Assembly: GCA_963805925.1 (NCBI GenBank)
Contig: CAWDWB010000004.1
Span: forward strand, 248,001-312,000
Source of the DNA: CAMPKL01 sp963805925
GTDB taxonomy: Bacteria; Acidobacteriota; Terriglobia; Bryobacterales; UBA6623
Length of the DNA: 64,000 nucleotides
Direction of reading: 5' to 3'
The position numbers and the translations under genes are program-made. Positions 8,782 through 17,708 of the stretch are shown here, piece after piece. Position 1 is the first letter of the stretch. Every line of letters begins with the position of its first letter. The notes under the pieces were generated by a model that had not been told where the DNA came from, searched no databases, and saw only the letters and a program-made list of their open reading frames with translations.

Positions 8782-9822
8782 ATGATACGGAAACGCAAGC
8801 ATCTGTGCGCCTCGGCCTGCCTGCTCATCGCTCTCAGCGGATGCGCGGCGCCCAAACAAGCTCGCTTTTCGCTCAACGGCTGTGGCGAGACCATTCCCTT
8901 CGATCCCATGGCCGCCAAGTCGCGCTTCGAGCCGGCGCCTCAGCTGTCCCCCGGCGCCGCAGGCGCATGGGACGATTCCGACGTTCTCAATCCCAGCGTG
9001 ATTCGCGTCGGAGCCGAATACTTCAACTTCTACTCCGGCTTCGACGGCGAGACCTGGCGAACCGGTCTGGCGACGTCGCCGGATGGTCTCGCCTGGACCA
9101 AGAACCCCAACAATCCCCTGCTCGAACCCGATCCCGCCACTTGGGAAGGTGACTACATCGCCGCCAACGGCACGGTCGCCCACGGCGAATCCGGATTCCT
9201 GCACTGGTATCAGGCCGGTGAACGCAATCACACCCGGATTGGGCTCGCCCGCTCCTCAGACGGAGTCTCTTGGACGAAGTTGGCCGGGCCTGTGCTCGAA
9301 TCCGGACCGCCCGGCGCCTGGGATGAATCCGGTCTCGGCGATCCCTACGTTTTCTCCTGCGGCTCAGAATACTATCTCTATTACCTCGGGCAGAATCGCT
9401 TCGGCGTGCAGCGTCTCGGCGTCGCCCACTCCTCCGATGGCGTCGTCTGGCAAAAATCTCACCTCAACCCGCTGCTCGAACCCGGCGGAGACGGCGAGTT
9501 CGACGAACGAGGGCTGGGCGAGCCCGCCGTCTTCCGAACTGCGGAAGCTTACTGGATGATTTACGTCGGCCGCGATTCCTCCGAGCATCGCGCCTTAGGC
9601 TGGGCCCGCTCGCCGGACGGCCTTGCCTGGGAGAAAATCCCCGCCCTCGGCATCCTCGAAGGGAGTCAACCTTGGGACGCCGCCGTCGTCTGCGACCCTT
9701 CCGTCTGGTTCGACGGTTCCCTGAAAATCTGGTTCGGCGGGGGTGATCGAGCCTCCCCGGATGAGAATCTCAACGGCCAGATCGGGCTGGCTGTGATGGA
9801 ATCCCTGCCGCAAGGGATGTAA
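8782..9822 (+). CDS. Lipoprotein with GH32/43/130-like five-bladed beta-propeller
   Basis: 346 residues with a lipobox LIALSGCAA (Cys ~22), so probably a membrane-anchored lipoprotein. The mature chain has five or so repeats of the type GLATSPDGLAWTK, GLARSSDGVSWTK, GVAHSSDGVVWQK, GWARSPDGLAWEK. Each is preceded by an acidic strand (DDSDVLNPSV, DESGLGDPYV, DERGLGEPAV, VCDPSVW). This is the blade pattern of glycosyl hydrolase families with a five-bladed propeller. The repeated Asp/Glu at blade starts could form an active site, but a substrate cannot be named and it may be a binding protein. It starts 15 bp from the divergent kinase, so both could share a control region. Confidence 0.7.
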   Translation: MIRKRKHLCASACLLIALSGCAAPKQARFSLNGCGETIPFDPMAAKSRFEPAPQLSPGAAGAWDDSDVLNPSVIRVGAEYFNFYSGFDGETWRTGLATSPDGLAWTKNPNNPLLEPDPATWEGDYIAANGTVAHGESGFLHWYQAGERNHTRIGLARSSDGVSWTKLAGPVLESGPPGAWDESGLGDPYVFSCGSEYYLYYLGQNRFGVQRLGVAHSSDGVVWQKSHLNPLLEPGGDGEFDERGLGEPAVFRTAEAYWMIYVGRDSSEHRALGWARSPDGLAWEKIPALGILEGSQPWDAAVVCDPSVWFDGSLKIWFGGGDRASPDENLNGQIGLAVMESLPQGM

Positions 9823-9871
9823 CCTGAGAGGCGCCCCCAGCGAACATTAGGTTGAGGCTGTTGGCCTGCAA

Positions 9872-11815
9872 ATGCTCTTGCGTTCCCTCATCTACGCGAT
9901 CGCGTTCACGTTGAGCGCCGGTTGGGTTCTCCCGATCCAGGCCCAAGAGGAACCTGTGGCCTGGAGCATTGAAGTCCCCAGCGGCTCCGTTGCTCCCGGC
10001 GGGCAAGCACTCGTGAGGGTCCGCGCCGTCGTCGACGAAGGCTGGCATCTCTACTCCTCGACCCACCCGGATGGCGCTCCCAATGCCATGGCCTTCCATC
10101 TGGCTGAGGCGCCCGGCATCGCTTCCTGGACGGGCTACGAACCGCCGGCTGACCGCCACTTCGACGCCACCTTCCAGAAAGAAACCGAGTGGCATGTGGG
10201 TCAAGTCGACTTCCTGCTGCGGGTCGACGTCGCCGCCGACGCGAGCGGCCAGATCCCGCTCAAATTGGGAATGCGTTACGGCGTCTGCAACGACAAGGTC
10301 TGCCTGACGCCCGTTAAGATCCTGGAGGCGACTCTTCCCGTCGACGCCGCGGCAACCGCAGCGGCAGAGCTGCCTGCGAACTACGCTCAGATGAAAGCGG
10401 TCGCGATCCCCGAAAGAATTCTCGTCCGCCAAGGCCTCATAGCGGCCCCAGCGGCGAGCGGCGAGACCTCGTCTTCCTCCGGCTCTCCCGCCGATCAGGG
10501 CCTGTTCCGCTTCGCAGGCCTCGCCTTCGGCATGGGTTTGCTGGCGATCTTCACGCCCTGCGTATTTCCGATGATCCCGATCACCATGTCGTACTTCATG
10601 TCGACGCAATCGGGCGAGAAGAAGGCCTCTGTGATGCAGGCCACGGTGTTCGTCGTGGGCGTCATCGCTTTGTTCACGGGCCTCGGCGCCGCGGTATCGA
10701 TCATCCTCGGCCCTTTCGGCATGCAGACCCTGGGATCGAACGTCTGGGTGAACCTGTTCATCGCCCTGATATTCTTCGCCTTCGCGGCGAGTCTACTCGG
10801 CGCCTTTGAAATCACGATGCCGTCCGGCGCCTTGACCTCGCTGAACCGCTTTACCCAAGGCAGCGGAGTCTTCCCCACGCTGATGATGGGGCTCGTCTTC
10901 GCGCTGGCCTCCTTCGCCTGCACCGGACCGTTCGTCGGAGCGTTGCTGGCCAGCTCTGTATCGGGCGGCGGCATGGCCTGGCCGATCTTCGGCATGCTCA
11001 TGTTCTCGACCGGCCTCGCTCTGCCGTTCTTCTTCTTGGCTTTGTTCCCCTCCTATCTGGGCAAACTGCCCAAATCAGGCGGTTGGTTGGGCGTGACGAA
11101 GATTACGATGGGCTTCTTGATCCTCGCCGCGGGCTTCAAGTACCTCAGCAATGTCGACCAGATGTACCAGTGGAATCTGCTCCCGCGCGAACGATTCCTG
11201 GCCATCTGGGCGGTCTTGTTCGCGCTCGCCGGAGCTTATCTGCTGGGCTTCCTGAAGCTGGACGAGGACGCACCCGATAAGATCGGTCTAGGGCGCCTGG
11301 CAGCCGGAGCAGCCCTGCTCGCGCTCGCTTTGAGCCTCATCCCCGGCATGTTCGGCGCCAGGCTCGGCGAACTGGACGCCTATGTTCCCTCCGCCGAGCA
11401 CTCCGGACCCTCCCTAGCCGGCGGCGGCGAGAGCAAATCGCCCTGGCTGAAGGACGACTACGCCGGAGCGCTGGCCAAGGCCGCCGCCGAAAGCAAGAAC
11501 GTCCTGGTTAGTTTTACGGGCTACTCCTGCACCAACTGCAAGTGGATGAAGACCAACATGTTCCCGCGGGAGAACATCGCCAACCTGCTCGAACAGTACG
11601 TCGTCGTTGAACTTTATACCGACGGAATCGACGATGCCGCCGAGGTCAATCAGGCCTTCCAGCTCAAACGGTACAAAACCGCCGCCATCCCCTTCTATGC
11701 TGTCGTCGGCCCGGATGGCGCACCCATCGCCGAGTTCGCCGGGCGCACGACGGACGAAGAAACCTTCCGTACTTTCCTGTCTCAGGGTCTTAAGCGCTTC
11801 TTAACTGAACTTTGA
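9872..11815 (+). CDS. dsbD: Thiol:disulfide interchange protein DsbD
   Basis: 647 residues, full family architecture. A signal peptide ending at QAQ is followed by the periplasmic alpha domain with its Cys pair at ~139 and ~144 (CNDKVCLTP). A CcdA-like eight-helix membrane domain carries the transmembrane Cys pair at ~230 (FTPCVFPMIP) and ~350 (FACTGPFVG). The C-terminal thioredoxin-like gamma domain has CTNC at ~553-556. It passes electrons from cytoplasmic thioredoxin across the inner membrane to periplasmic disulfide isomerases or cytochrome c maturation factors. ATG start; no operon partner is obvious, and the DUF2062 gene begins ~120 bp downstream. Confidence 0.93.
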   Translation: MLLRSLIYAIAFTLSAGWVLPIQAQEEPVAWSIEVPSGSVAPGGQALVRVRAVVDEGWHLYSSTHPDGAPNAMAFHLAEAPGIASWTGYEPPADRHFDATFQKETEWHVGQVDFLLRVDVAADASGQIPLKLGMRYGVCNDKVCLTPVKILEATLPVDAAATAAAELPANYAQMKAVAIPERILVRQGLIAAPAASGETSSSSGSPADQGLFRFAGLAFGMGLLAIFTPCVFPMIPITMSYFMSTQSGEKKASVMQATVFVVGVIALFTGLGAAVSIILGPFGMQTLGSNVWVNLFIALIFFAFAASLLGAFEITMPSGALTSLNRFTQGSGVFPTLMMGLVFALASFACTGPFVGALLASSVSGGGMAWPIFGMLMFSTGLALPFFFLALFPSYLGKLPKSGGWLGVTKITMGFLILAAGFKYLSNVDQMYQWNLLPRERFLAIWAVLFALAGAYLLGFLKLDEDAPDKIGLGRLAAGAALLALALSLIPGMFGARLGELDAYVPSAEHSGPSLAGGGESKSPWLKDDYAGALAKAAAESKNVLVSFTGYSCTNCKWMKTNMFPRENIANLLEQYVVVELYTDGIDDAAEVNQAFQLKRYKTAAIPFYAVVGPDGAPIAEFAGRTTDEETFRTFLSQGLKRFLTEL

Positions 11816-11937
11816 TGGGATAACCTCACCGGCCTTCTTAGGTCGTCAGGTTAGAATCGAAAGCGGGGAGTCTCGAAACTATCCTGCATCGGCGAGCGTC
11901 GTTGATGTGTAGGGGTTGACCTAGAACCCCTGGGGCG

Positions 11938-12483
11938 ATGAGCACGAACAAAACGCATTGGGTAGGGAGGCTGGGCCGTTGGACCCGGCTCCACCTGTTG
12001 CGTGCCCTTCGCGAGAACGCCTCCCCCAGCCGTACGGCCCTCGGTCTCGCCCTCGGGGCCTTCATCGGCATCGTTCCTAGCTTCATGGTCGGCGCTCCGC
12101 TGGCCTTTTTTCTTGCCGGGCGCCTCGGTTGGAATCGCGCAGCTGCAGTGGCAGGCTCCGTGGTGAGCATGAATCCTCTCACCGCCCCTATCCTCTACTC
12201 CTTGAGTGCATGGTTGGGCTTCGAGATCACCGGAACGCACGTCACCGTTGAGGTGGAAGGGTTGATCAACAACCTCCGCGAGTACGCCTTCCCCTTCCTG
12301 ATCGGCAATGCCGTGCTTGCCTTGGCCATCGCCATTGTGCTTGGCCTGGTCATGTTCTTCTTCGTTCGGCGCCAAGGGCCCCGCGGTATGCGTGCGATGG
12401 TCAAGAGCCAACCCCGGGTGCGTCCGATTGCTCGCGCACCCGCCAGGGTTGAGGAACCTGCCGAGGTTCGCCAAACGCCCTAA
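11938..12483 (+). CDS. DUF2062 membrane protein
   Basis: 181 residues. The basic N-terminus is followed by the DUF2062 core: NASPSRTALGLALGAFIGIV, PLAFFLAGRLGWNRAAA, SMNPLTAPILY. Three to four membrane segments are seen (about 35-60, 65-85, 90-105, 125-145) before a basic, proline/arginine-rich cytoplasmic tail. The molecular function of the family is not established; it often lies near envelope or lipid genes. Here it sits alone between dsbD and a lipoprotein. Confidence 0.85.
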   Translation: MSTNKTHWVGRLGRWTRLHLLRALRENASPSRTALGLALGAFIGIVPSFMVGAPLAFFLAGRLGWNRAAAVAGSVVSMNPLTAPILYSLSAWLGFEITGTHVTVEVEGLINNLREYAFPFLIGNAVLALAIAIVLGLVMFFFVRRQGPRGMRAMVKSQPRVRPIARAPARVEEPAEVRQTP

Positions 12484-12651
12484 CTAGGTCAGACTGACCA
12501 TTAGTGGTCGGCTATCGAGCAAAACTTACCTACCGGCTGAGCAACGCACCGTCCGTTGCGGCGAATCCATTCTCTTTAGATTCAATCACTTGGATCCATA
12601 AATCGCGAATGGAAGGCCGCTTGCCTACAACAGTGCTGAGGAGAACTGAAA

Positions 12652-13353
12652 ATGAAGGGATTTAATTGGCAAACCAAGATCGTGGTCGGAGTGGCTGCGG
12701 CCGCGCTGGCGGCCGGAATGGTGGGCTGCTCCCAAACCGCCACGACCGACGCAGAAACAGCTACAGGCGCCGAGGCGCAAACGGCCGCCGCTGCGAAGAA
12801 GGACGAAGGCTGGTTCTCATCTCTCAAGGCCGATCCGGTGACCTATACGCTCGCGGCGGGAGAGAATCTGGTTGTCAGAACCACTTCGACTCTCTCCACC
12901 AAGACCAACAACGCCGGCGAAACGTTCACGGCCAGCTTGGAAGAGCCTCTTGAAGTCGACGGAGTCGTCGTGGCCCCCAAGGGCTCGAAGGTAACTGGAA
13001 CCGTGACTTCATCCGATGACGGCGGCCGGGTCAAGGGCGTCGCCCAGATCGGCGTCGCTTTGACGGAGATCGTCGTCAATGGCAAGTCCTATCCGATCTC
13101 CAGCGGAACGTACGTGCAGTCCGCCAAGAAGACCCTGACTAAGGATGCGCAGAAGGTTGGCATCGGCGCCGGAATCGGCGCTGCCATCGGCGCCGTCGCA
13201 GGTGGCGGCAGCGGCGCGGCTAAGGGCGCGGGCATCGGCGCCGGCACCGGCACGGCAGTCGTCCTCGGCACCCACGGCGACCCGGCGGTCATCCCCGCTG
13301 AGAGCGTCCTCAACTTCACCCTGTCCGAATCGATCACCGTACAGGCTGACTAA
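12652..13353 (+). CDS. Lipoprotein with glycine-zipper segment and beta domain
   Basis: 233 residues with SD GAGGAG 8 bases before ATG. The signal peptide ends in a lipobox GMVGC (Cys ~25). An Ala/Thr-rich linker is followed by a beta domain (about 65-160; pattern TNNAGETFTASLEEPL ... VVAPKGSKVTGTV ... IGVALTEIVVNG). Then comes a glycine zipper (GIGAGIGAAIGAVAGG and GAGIGAGTGTAV), which usually inserts in or packs against membranes. A last strand pair (VIPAESVLNFTLSESITV) ends the chain. The beta-domain pattern recurs in the proteins at 29338 and 43246. It is probably an envelope protein; the exact function is unknown. A strong terminator follows. Confidence 0.8.
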   Translation: MKGFNWQTKIVVGVAAAALAAGMVGCSQTATTDAETATGAEAQTAAAAKKDEGWFSSLKADPVTYTLAAGENLVVRTTSTLSTKTNNAGETFTASLEEPLEVDGVVVAPKGSKVTGTVTSSDDGGRVKGVAQIGVALTEIVVNGKSYPISSGTYVQSAKKTLTKDAQKVGIGAGIGAAIGAVAGGGSGAAKGAGIGAGTGTAVVLGTHGDPAVIPAESVLNFTLSESITVQAD

Positions 13354-13380
13354 CCAACAACCCGAAACTACCCCACCTCC

Positions 13381-13417
13381 ACGACGCCGCCCCAACCGGG
13401 CGGCGTCGTTTCCTTTT
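13381..13417 (+). terminator. Rho-independent terminator after the glycine-zipper lipoprotein
   Basis: A perfect 12-bp stem ACGACGCCGCCC / GGGCGGCGTCGT with a 5-nt loop is followed by TTCCTTTTT. It separates the lipoprotein transcript from the next gene. Confidence 0.9.
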
Positions 13418-13434
13418 TGTCACATCGCGGCAGC

Positions 13435-13440
13435 TATAAT
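13435..13440 (+). promoter_or_regulatory. Consensus -10 box (TATAAT) upstream of the TtcA-like gene
   Basis: A perfect TATAAT lies 33 bp before the ATG at 13474, right after the terminator. No convincing -35 is placed at 16-18 bp (that position falls in the terminator T tract). It is therefore called on the -10 and position only. Confidence 0.5.
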
Positions 13441-13473
13441 GGTGCTCTGCCTAGCGGGCGGCGCCCAGCCGAA

Positions 13474-14286
13474 ATGGCATTCCAAAAGCAGCTCATTCGC
13501 AAAGTCGGACGGGCGGTTCATGAATTTGACATGATCCGCGCCGGGGACAGCATTGCCGTCGGCGTTTCCGGCGGAAAGGACTCCTTGGCTCTCCTCGGCG
13601 CCCTTCAGACGCTCCAGAAGCGCGCCCCTGTTTCCTTCGACCTACAGGCCTTCACGATCGAGCAAGGGAAATTCGTACGACCCATCGAACCCTTGGGCGA
13701 GTACATGGACCAGATCGGTATCCGCTGGACCTACTATCGCGACCAAGCGTCTTTCGACCTCATTGACGAACAACCCGGCCACGGCTGCGACGCCTGCAGC
13801 CGCTATCGCCGACGTGCCGTCTACGACGTCGCCAAACAGTTGGGAGCCAACGTCATCGCTCTCGGCCACACAGCCGACGATCTCTGCGAATCGCTGTTGC
13901 GCAATGCGCTTTACACCGGCAGGCTTGCCGCGTTGCCCCCAGTCGCCCAGTCCAGATCGGGCCAGTTCCGGCTGATTCGTCCGCTGGTGTACGTCTCCGA
14001 AGAGATCACCGCAGGTTATGCCGAGGAGCAAGGGATCGAGATCACGCCCTGCGTCTGCTCTTTTAAGACCGGCACCGTCCGCGAATCGCTGCGCAACTTT
14101 CTGCAAACGACCAGGCAGAACAACCCCCACGTCATGGAGAATCTGCTCTCTGCAATGGGCAGAATCGAGCCCAGCCGGCTGCTGGACCGCCGCTTCATCG
14201 ACCCGGAGTCCGACCTCACCGATTGCGACTCGATGCCGAACTGCGCCTCGGACTTGCGTCCGATCCAAATTCTAGAGACCATTTGA
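13474..14286 (+). CDS. TtcA-family tRNA 2-thiocytidine synthetase (PP-loop ATPase)
   Basis: 270 residues from ATG 13474; an in-frame ATG at 13417 lies in the terminator/promoter region and is rejected. The PP-loop motif is VSGGKDSLALL. Cysteines sit as in Fe-S-dependent TtcA enzymes: GCDACSRYRRR (CxxC) and a later TPCVC. GHTADD and SLRNFLQT are also typical. The enzyme adenylates and thiolates cytidine-32 of tRNA using a [4Fe-4S] cluster. TtcA itself is the best guess, but other TtcA/TtuA-group thiolases share the motifs. Confidence 0.8.
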   Translation: MAFQKQLIRKVGRAVHEFDMIRAGDSIAVGVSGGKDSLALLGALQTLQKRAPVSFDLQAFTIEQGKFVRPIEPLGEYMDQIGIRWTYYRDQASFDLIDEQPGHGCDACSRYRRRAVYDVAKQLGANVIALGHTADDLCESLLRNALYTGRLAALPPVAQSRSGQFRLIRPLVYVSEEITAGYAEEQGIEITPCVCSFKTGTVRESLRNFLQTTRQNNPHVMENLLSAMGRIEPSRLLDRRFIDPESDLTDCDSMPNCASDLRPIQILETI

Positions 14287-14349
14287 AACCGGCCGCAGGC
14301 TCCCGATGCAGCACCCCAACCCGTCACCACGCCGCGAGGCGCCGCAGCC

Positions 14350-15510
14350 ATGAGTGCATCCGCTCAAAACTCTGCATCCTCCGGCGGTCTGCATACCCTA
14401 CGGACCGCAATTACCGTCGGCGTATTGCTATTGATCTTCCTCGGCGGCGTCGGCGGCATAGGAGACGGCTTCAAGCTGCTGGGGCGAGACATCCTGGAGG
14501 GCTTCTTTGCCGCCACCTCCAATCCGCTGATGGCCTTGATGGTTGGGCTGCTGGCCACGACCGTCATGCAGAGTTCCTCAGTGACCACGTCGATGGTCGT
14601 CGGCCTCGTGGCTGCTCCCGACAACCCACTGCCCTTGGCCAACGCCGTGCCCATGATCATGGGCGCCAACATCGGCACGACCGTCACCAACACCTTGGTG
14701 TCGTTGGCCCACATCGGTCGCAAGGACGAGTTCAAACGAGCCTTTGGCGTTGCCACCTGCCACGACTTCTTTAACTTTCTTTCCGTAGCCGTTTTGCTTC
14801 CCCTGGAGATCGCCACCGGCTTCCTGCAACATACCGCCGAGCACATCGCCGCGGCCGTGGGCCCCGCAGGCGGCGTCACCTACACCAGTCCATTGAAAGG
14901 TCTCCTGGGCCTCGTCATGGTCCCGGCCGAAACCCTCGCCGAAGGCCTGTTCACCTCGCCGGTCGCGCAAGGTTCCGTGCTGATCATCATCAGCGCGTTG
15001 ATGATCTTCTACGCCTTGGCGATGCTCGTGCGGACGCTCCGCACCGCGATGACCGGCAAGGCGCACTCCATGATTCAGGCCGCCCTGGGTCGACACGGAC
15101 TTTTCTCCATCGCCCTCGGGATGCTGATCACCATGGCCGTTCAGTCCAGTTCGATCACCACGTCGCTGCTGGTCCCGCTGGGCGGCGCCGGCGTCATCAC
15201 CGTCGAACAAGCCTTCCCCGTAACTCTTGGGGCCAACCTCGGCACCACCCTCACGGCCATGCTGGCATCGCTGGCTACTTCCGGCGCCAACGCCGGAGCG
15301 GGCGTCACCATCGCCGTCGTCCACGTGCTCTTCAACCTAGCCGGCACGCTGATCTTCTACCCCATCCGCGCGCTGCGCATGATCCCTATCCGAGCAGCCG
15401 AGCGTCTGGCCGGCGTCGCCGCCGAGTCGCGCAAGTGGGCAATCGCCTACGTCATCATCTTGTTCTACGTCATCCCCGGAATCTTCGCGCTCCTGGATCA
15501 CTACTTCTAG
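14350..15510 (+). CDS. Na+/phosphate symporter family protein (Na/Pi cotransporter, PF02690 type)
   Basis: 386 residues with eight or more hydrophobic segments. The two inverted halves each carry the family signature: TTVMQSSSVTTSMVVGL with GANIGTTVT in the first, and MAVQSSSITTSLLVPL with GANLGTTLT in the second. The QSSS motifs line the Na+/Pi path in characterised homologues. No C-terminal PhoU-like domain is present, so this is the short form. The expected role is sodium-driven phosphate or related anion transport in the inner membrane. It begins 63 bp after the TtcA-like gene. Confidence 0.88.
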   Translation: MSASAQNSASSGGLHTLRTAITVGVLLLIFLGGVGGIGDGFKLLGRDILEGFFAATSNPLMALMVGLLATTVMQSSSVTTSMVVGLVAAPDNPLPLANAVPMIMGANIGTTVTNTLVSLAHIGRKDEFKRAFGVATCHDFFNFLSVAVLLPLEIATGFLQHTAEHIAAAVGPAGGVTYTSPLKGLLGLVMVPAETLAEGLFTSPVAQGSVLIIISALMIFYALAMLVRTLRTAMTGKAHSMIQAALGRHGLFSIALGMLITMAVQSSSITTSLLVPLGGAGVITVEQAFPVTLGANLGTTLTAMLASLATSGANAGAGVTIAVVHVLFNLAGTLIFYPIRALRMIPIRAAERLAGVAAESRKWAIAYVIILFYVIPGIFALLDHYF

Positions 15511-15617
15511 AAGATTCGGCCGAGGACAAGCTCTAGATGGTCTAGGATGTGTCTTGATGCAACCTTCCCGGCGCCGTCGTCGCCGCTACTAGGCAATTGC
15601 TTGAGCGTCAGGTCAGC

Positions 15618-17237
15618 ATGACTGATATCCTCCCTCCTGCTCCTGCGGATACCGCCCCGCACTACCATTGGCTCACGCCGAATCTCACCGTCTTCGTCTC
15701 AAGTCTCTGCATCATGGTGGTCGAATTGGTGGCAGGCCGCCTCATCGCACGCTACGTCGGCAACTCGCTCTATACCTGGACCTCCGTCATCGGCATCGTC
15801 CTAGCCGGTATCGCCGTCGGCAATTACGTCGGCGGACTCATGGCCGATCGCTATCGCCCACGCGAAGCTCTGGCGGCGCTCTTCTTGCTCTCCTCGGCGG
15901 CCTGCCTCACCGTCCCCGTCCTGAACGACCGCATCGGGGCGTCCATGATGCTCCGCGAACAAGACTGGGCGTTCCGCATTGCTTTGCACGTATTCTTCGT
16001 CTTCTTTGCCCCAGCGGCCGTTCTCGGAGCCATAAGCCCCGTGGCGGCAACCATGGCGCTGGAGATCGGGGAGCACACCGGACGCACCGTCGGCAGCGTT
16101 TACTCGTGGGGCGCGGTGGGCAGCATCGTCGGCACCTTCTTGACGGGCTATGTTCTGATCGCCCGGATGGGAACGGTGGCCGTCCTGCTCTCCGTGTCCT
16201 GCATCTTGTTTGCCGGCGCTCTCTACTTCGGCTCTAAAAGCTTAGCGCCCTATATCTGGGGAGGAATCCTCGGCGCGTGCCTATTGGCTACTGCGGGCCC
16301 CTGGGCTTGGGCGCATACGCTCGGGATCCGTCTCGGATTTCGCCAGGGCGAGAACAGCCGAGTCTATTTCGCAGAAGAGTCCAACTACTCCTATATTCGC
16401 GTCGAAGAAGAACGCACCGAACCCGGCGTTCGCTCCATGACGCTCGACTTCTTGATCCACTCCTACGTCAACTTCAACGACCTGGACGACCTGCGCTACG
16501 ACTACGAGGATATTTACGCCGACATCACCCGAGCCAACGTAGAGTCGTTCCCCTCCGGCAGAAATCCTCGCGCTCTCTTCCTCGGCGGCGGCGGATTCGT
16601 CTTTCCCAGCTGGCTCCTCCGTCACTTCCCCGGCGCCTACGCCGAGGTAGCCGAGATCGACCCCGAAGTCACCCGCGCCGCTTTCGAGACATTCGGCCTG
16701 ACGCCCAACCCGATGATGGCGATCTATAACCTAGACGCCCGCAACCACATCGACGATCTTCTAGCTCGCCGCGACGCCGGCGAGGATGTCGGCAGGTTCG
16801 ATCTCATCTACGGGGACGCTTTCAACCACTACTCGCCTCCGTTCCACTTGACCACGCATGAGTTCAACGAAAAAGCGCGCCGCCTCATGAGCGAGAACGG
16901 CATGCTGCTCGCCAACGTCATCGACGTCTATCGCTCGGGACGTTTCGTCGGCGCCATGATCAATACGCTGGAGCAGACTTTTCCGCATGTCTACGTCTTC
17001 TCGGCGGTGCCTGGAGGACCGAGCGATGCCGATGATCGCGACACTTTTGTCGTACTGGGTTCGCTAAAACCTCTCAACGAATCGTCGAGTTCCTACGAAG
17101 AGTTGGGTCGCATCATGTTGACTGACGACCGTATCGCCGTTTTGAAAGAAAGATCCCAGGGGCTCGTCCTCACCGACGACTTCGCTCCGGTTGACAACCT
17201 CTTGGCGCCGGTCATCCGCATGGCCGATAGGAACTAG
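15618..17237 (+). CDS. Fused MFS / spermidine synthase-like membrane protein
   Basis: 539 residues from ATG 15618; an in-frame TTG at 15597 is a weaker alternative. The N-terminal ~210 residues hold about six or seven membrane helices (ELVAGRLIARYVGNSLYTW..., AGIAVGNYVGGLMADRY) of the fused-MFS type. The C-terminal ~300 residues are a spermidine-synthase-like Rossmann domain: LFLGGGGFVFPSWLL, VAEIDPEV, DLIYGDAF. The acidic residue of the loop after the sixth strand is Asp in YGDAF, as in aminopropyltransferases. A true polyamine role is unproven for such fusions. The stop is 4 bp before dtd, so the genes are likely co-transcribed. Confidence 0.85.
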   Translation: MTDILPPAPADTAPHYHWLTPNLTVFVSSLCIMVVELVAGRLIARYVGNSLYTWTSVIGIVLAGIAVGNYVGGLMADRYRPREALAALFLLSSAACLTVPVLNDRIGASMMLREQDWAFRIALHVFFVFFAPAAVLGAISPVAATMALEIGEHTGRTVGSVYSWGAVGSIVGTFLTGYVLIARMGTVAVLLSVSCILFAGALYFGSKSLAPYIWGGILGACLLATAGPWAWAHTLGIRLGFRQGENSRVYFAEESNYSYIRVEEERTEPGVRSMTLDFLIHSYVNFNDLDDLRYDYEDIYADITRANVESFPSGRNPRALFLGGGGFVFPSWLLRHFPGAYAEVAEIDPEVTRAAFETFGLTPNPMMAIYNLDARNHIDDLLARRDAGEDVGRFDLIYGDAFNHYSPPFHLTTHEFNEKARRLMSENGMLLANVIDVYRSGRFVGAMINTLEQTFPHVYVFSAVPGGPSDADDRDTFVVLGSLKPLNESSSSYEELGRIMLTDDRIAVLKERSQGLVLTDDFAPVDNLLAPVIRMADRN

Positions 17238-17241
17238 CCCT

Positions 17242-17691
17242 TTGCGTGCCGTAATCCAACGCGTCAGCCGCGCCAGCGTGACCGTCGACGGCGTCGTGCG
17301 TGGCGAGATCGGCCAGGGCCTAGTCGTGCTGCTCGGCGTCGGCAAAGGTGATACCGAAAACGACGCCGCCTACCTGGCCGGCAAAACCGGCGGCCTGCGC
17401 ATCTTCGAAGACGACGTTGGCAAGATGAGCTTATCCCTCAAGGATGTCGGCGGCAAAGTCCTGGTCGTCTCGCAGTTCACTCTTTACGGCGACATCCGCC
17501 GCGGTCTGCGCCCCAGCTTCGACGCCGCGGCGCCGCCCGCCGACGCCGAGCATCTCTACGAGCGGTATTGCGACCTGCTCCGTCAACAAGGCCTCGCGGT
17601 CCAAACCGGCGTATTCCAAGCCATGATGGATGTCGAACTCGTCAACGAGGGCCCGGTGACCATCCTATTGGACTCCCAAAAGACTTTCTGA
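17242..17691 (+). CDS. dtd: D-aminoacyl-tRNA deacylase
   Basis: 149 residues, the usual family length, from a TTG at 17242 that gives the canonical N-terminus (L/M)RAVIQRVSRASVTVDG. Hallmarks are SQFTLYGD (catalytic-site loop) and NEGPVTI (Gly-cisPro motif that excludes L-substrates). It removes D-amino acids from mischarged tRNA. Only 4 bp separate it from the fused-MFS gene, so translation is probably coupled. The TTG start is unusual but is the only one that preserves the family N-terminus. Confidence 0.93.
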   Translation: MRAVIQRVSRASVTVDGVVRGEIGQGLVVLLGVGKGDTENDAAYLAGKTGGLRIFEDDVGKMSLSLKDVGGKVLVVSQFTLYGDIRRGLRPSFDAAAPPADAEHLYERYCDLLRQQGLAVQTGVFQAMMDVELVNEGPVTILLDSQKTF

Positions 17692-17708
17692 CCGCCGAAA
17701 GGTCCATA

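Noticed and set aside
15597..15617. TTG 15597 as start of the fused-MFS gene
   Set aside because: The ATG at 15618 gives a normal start; the TTG adds seven residues without support.
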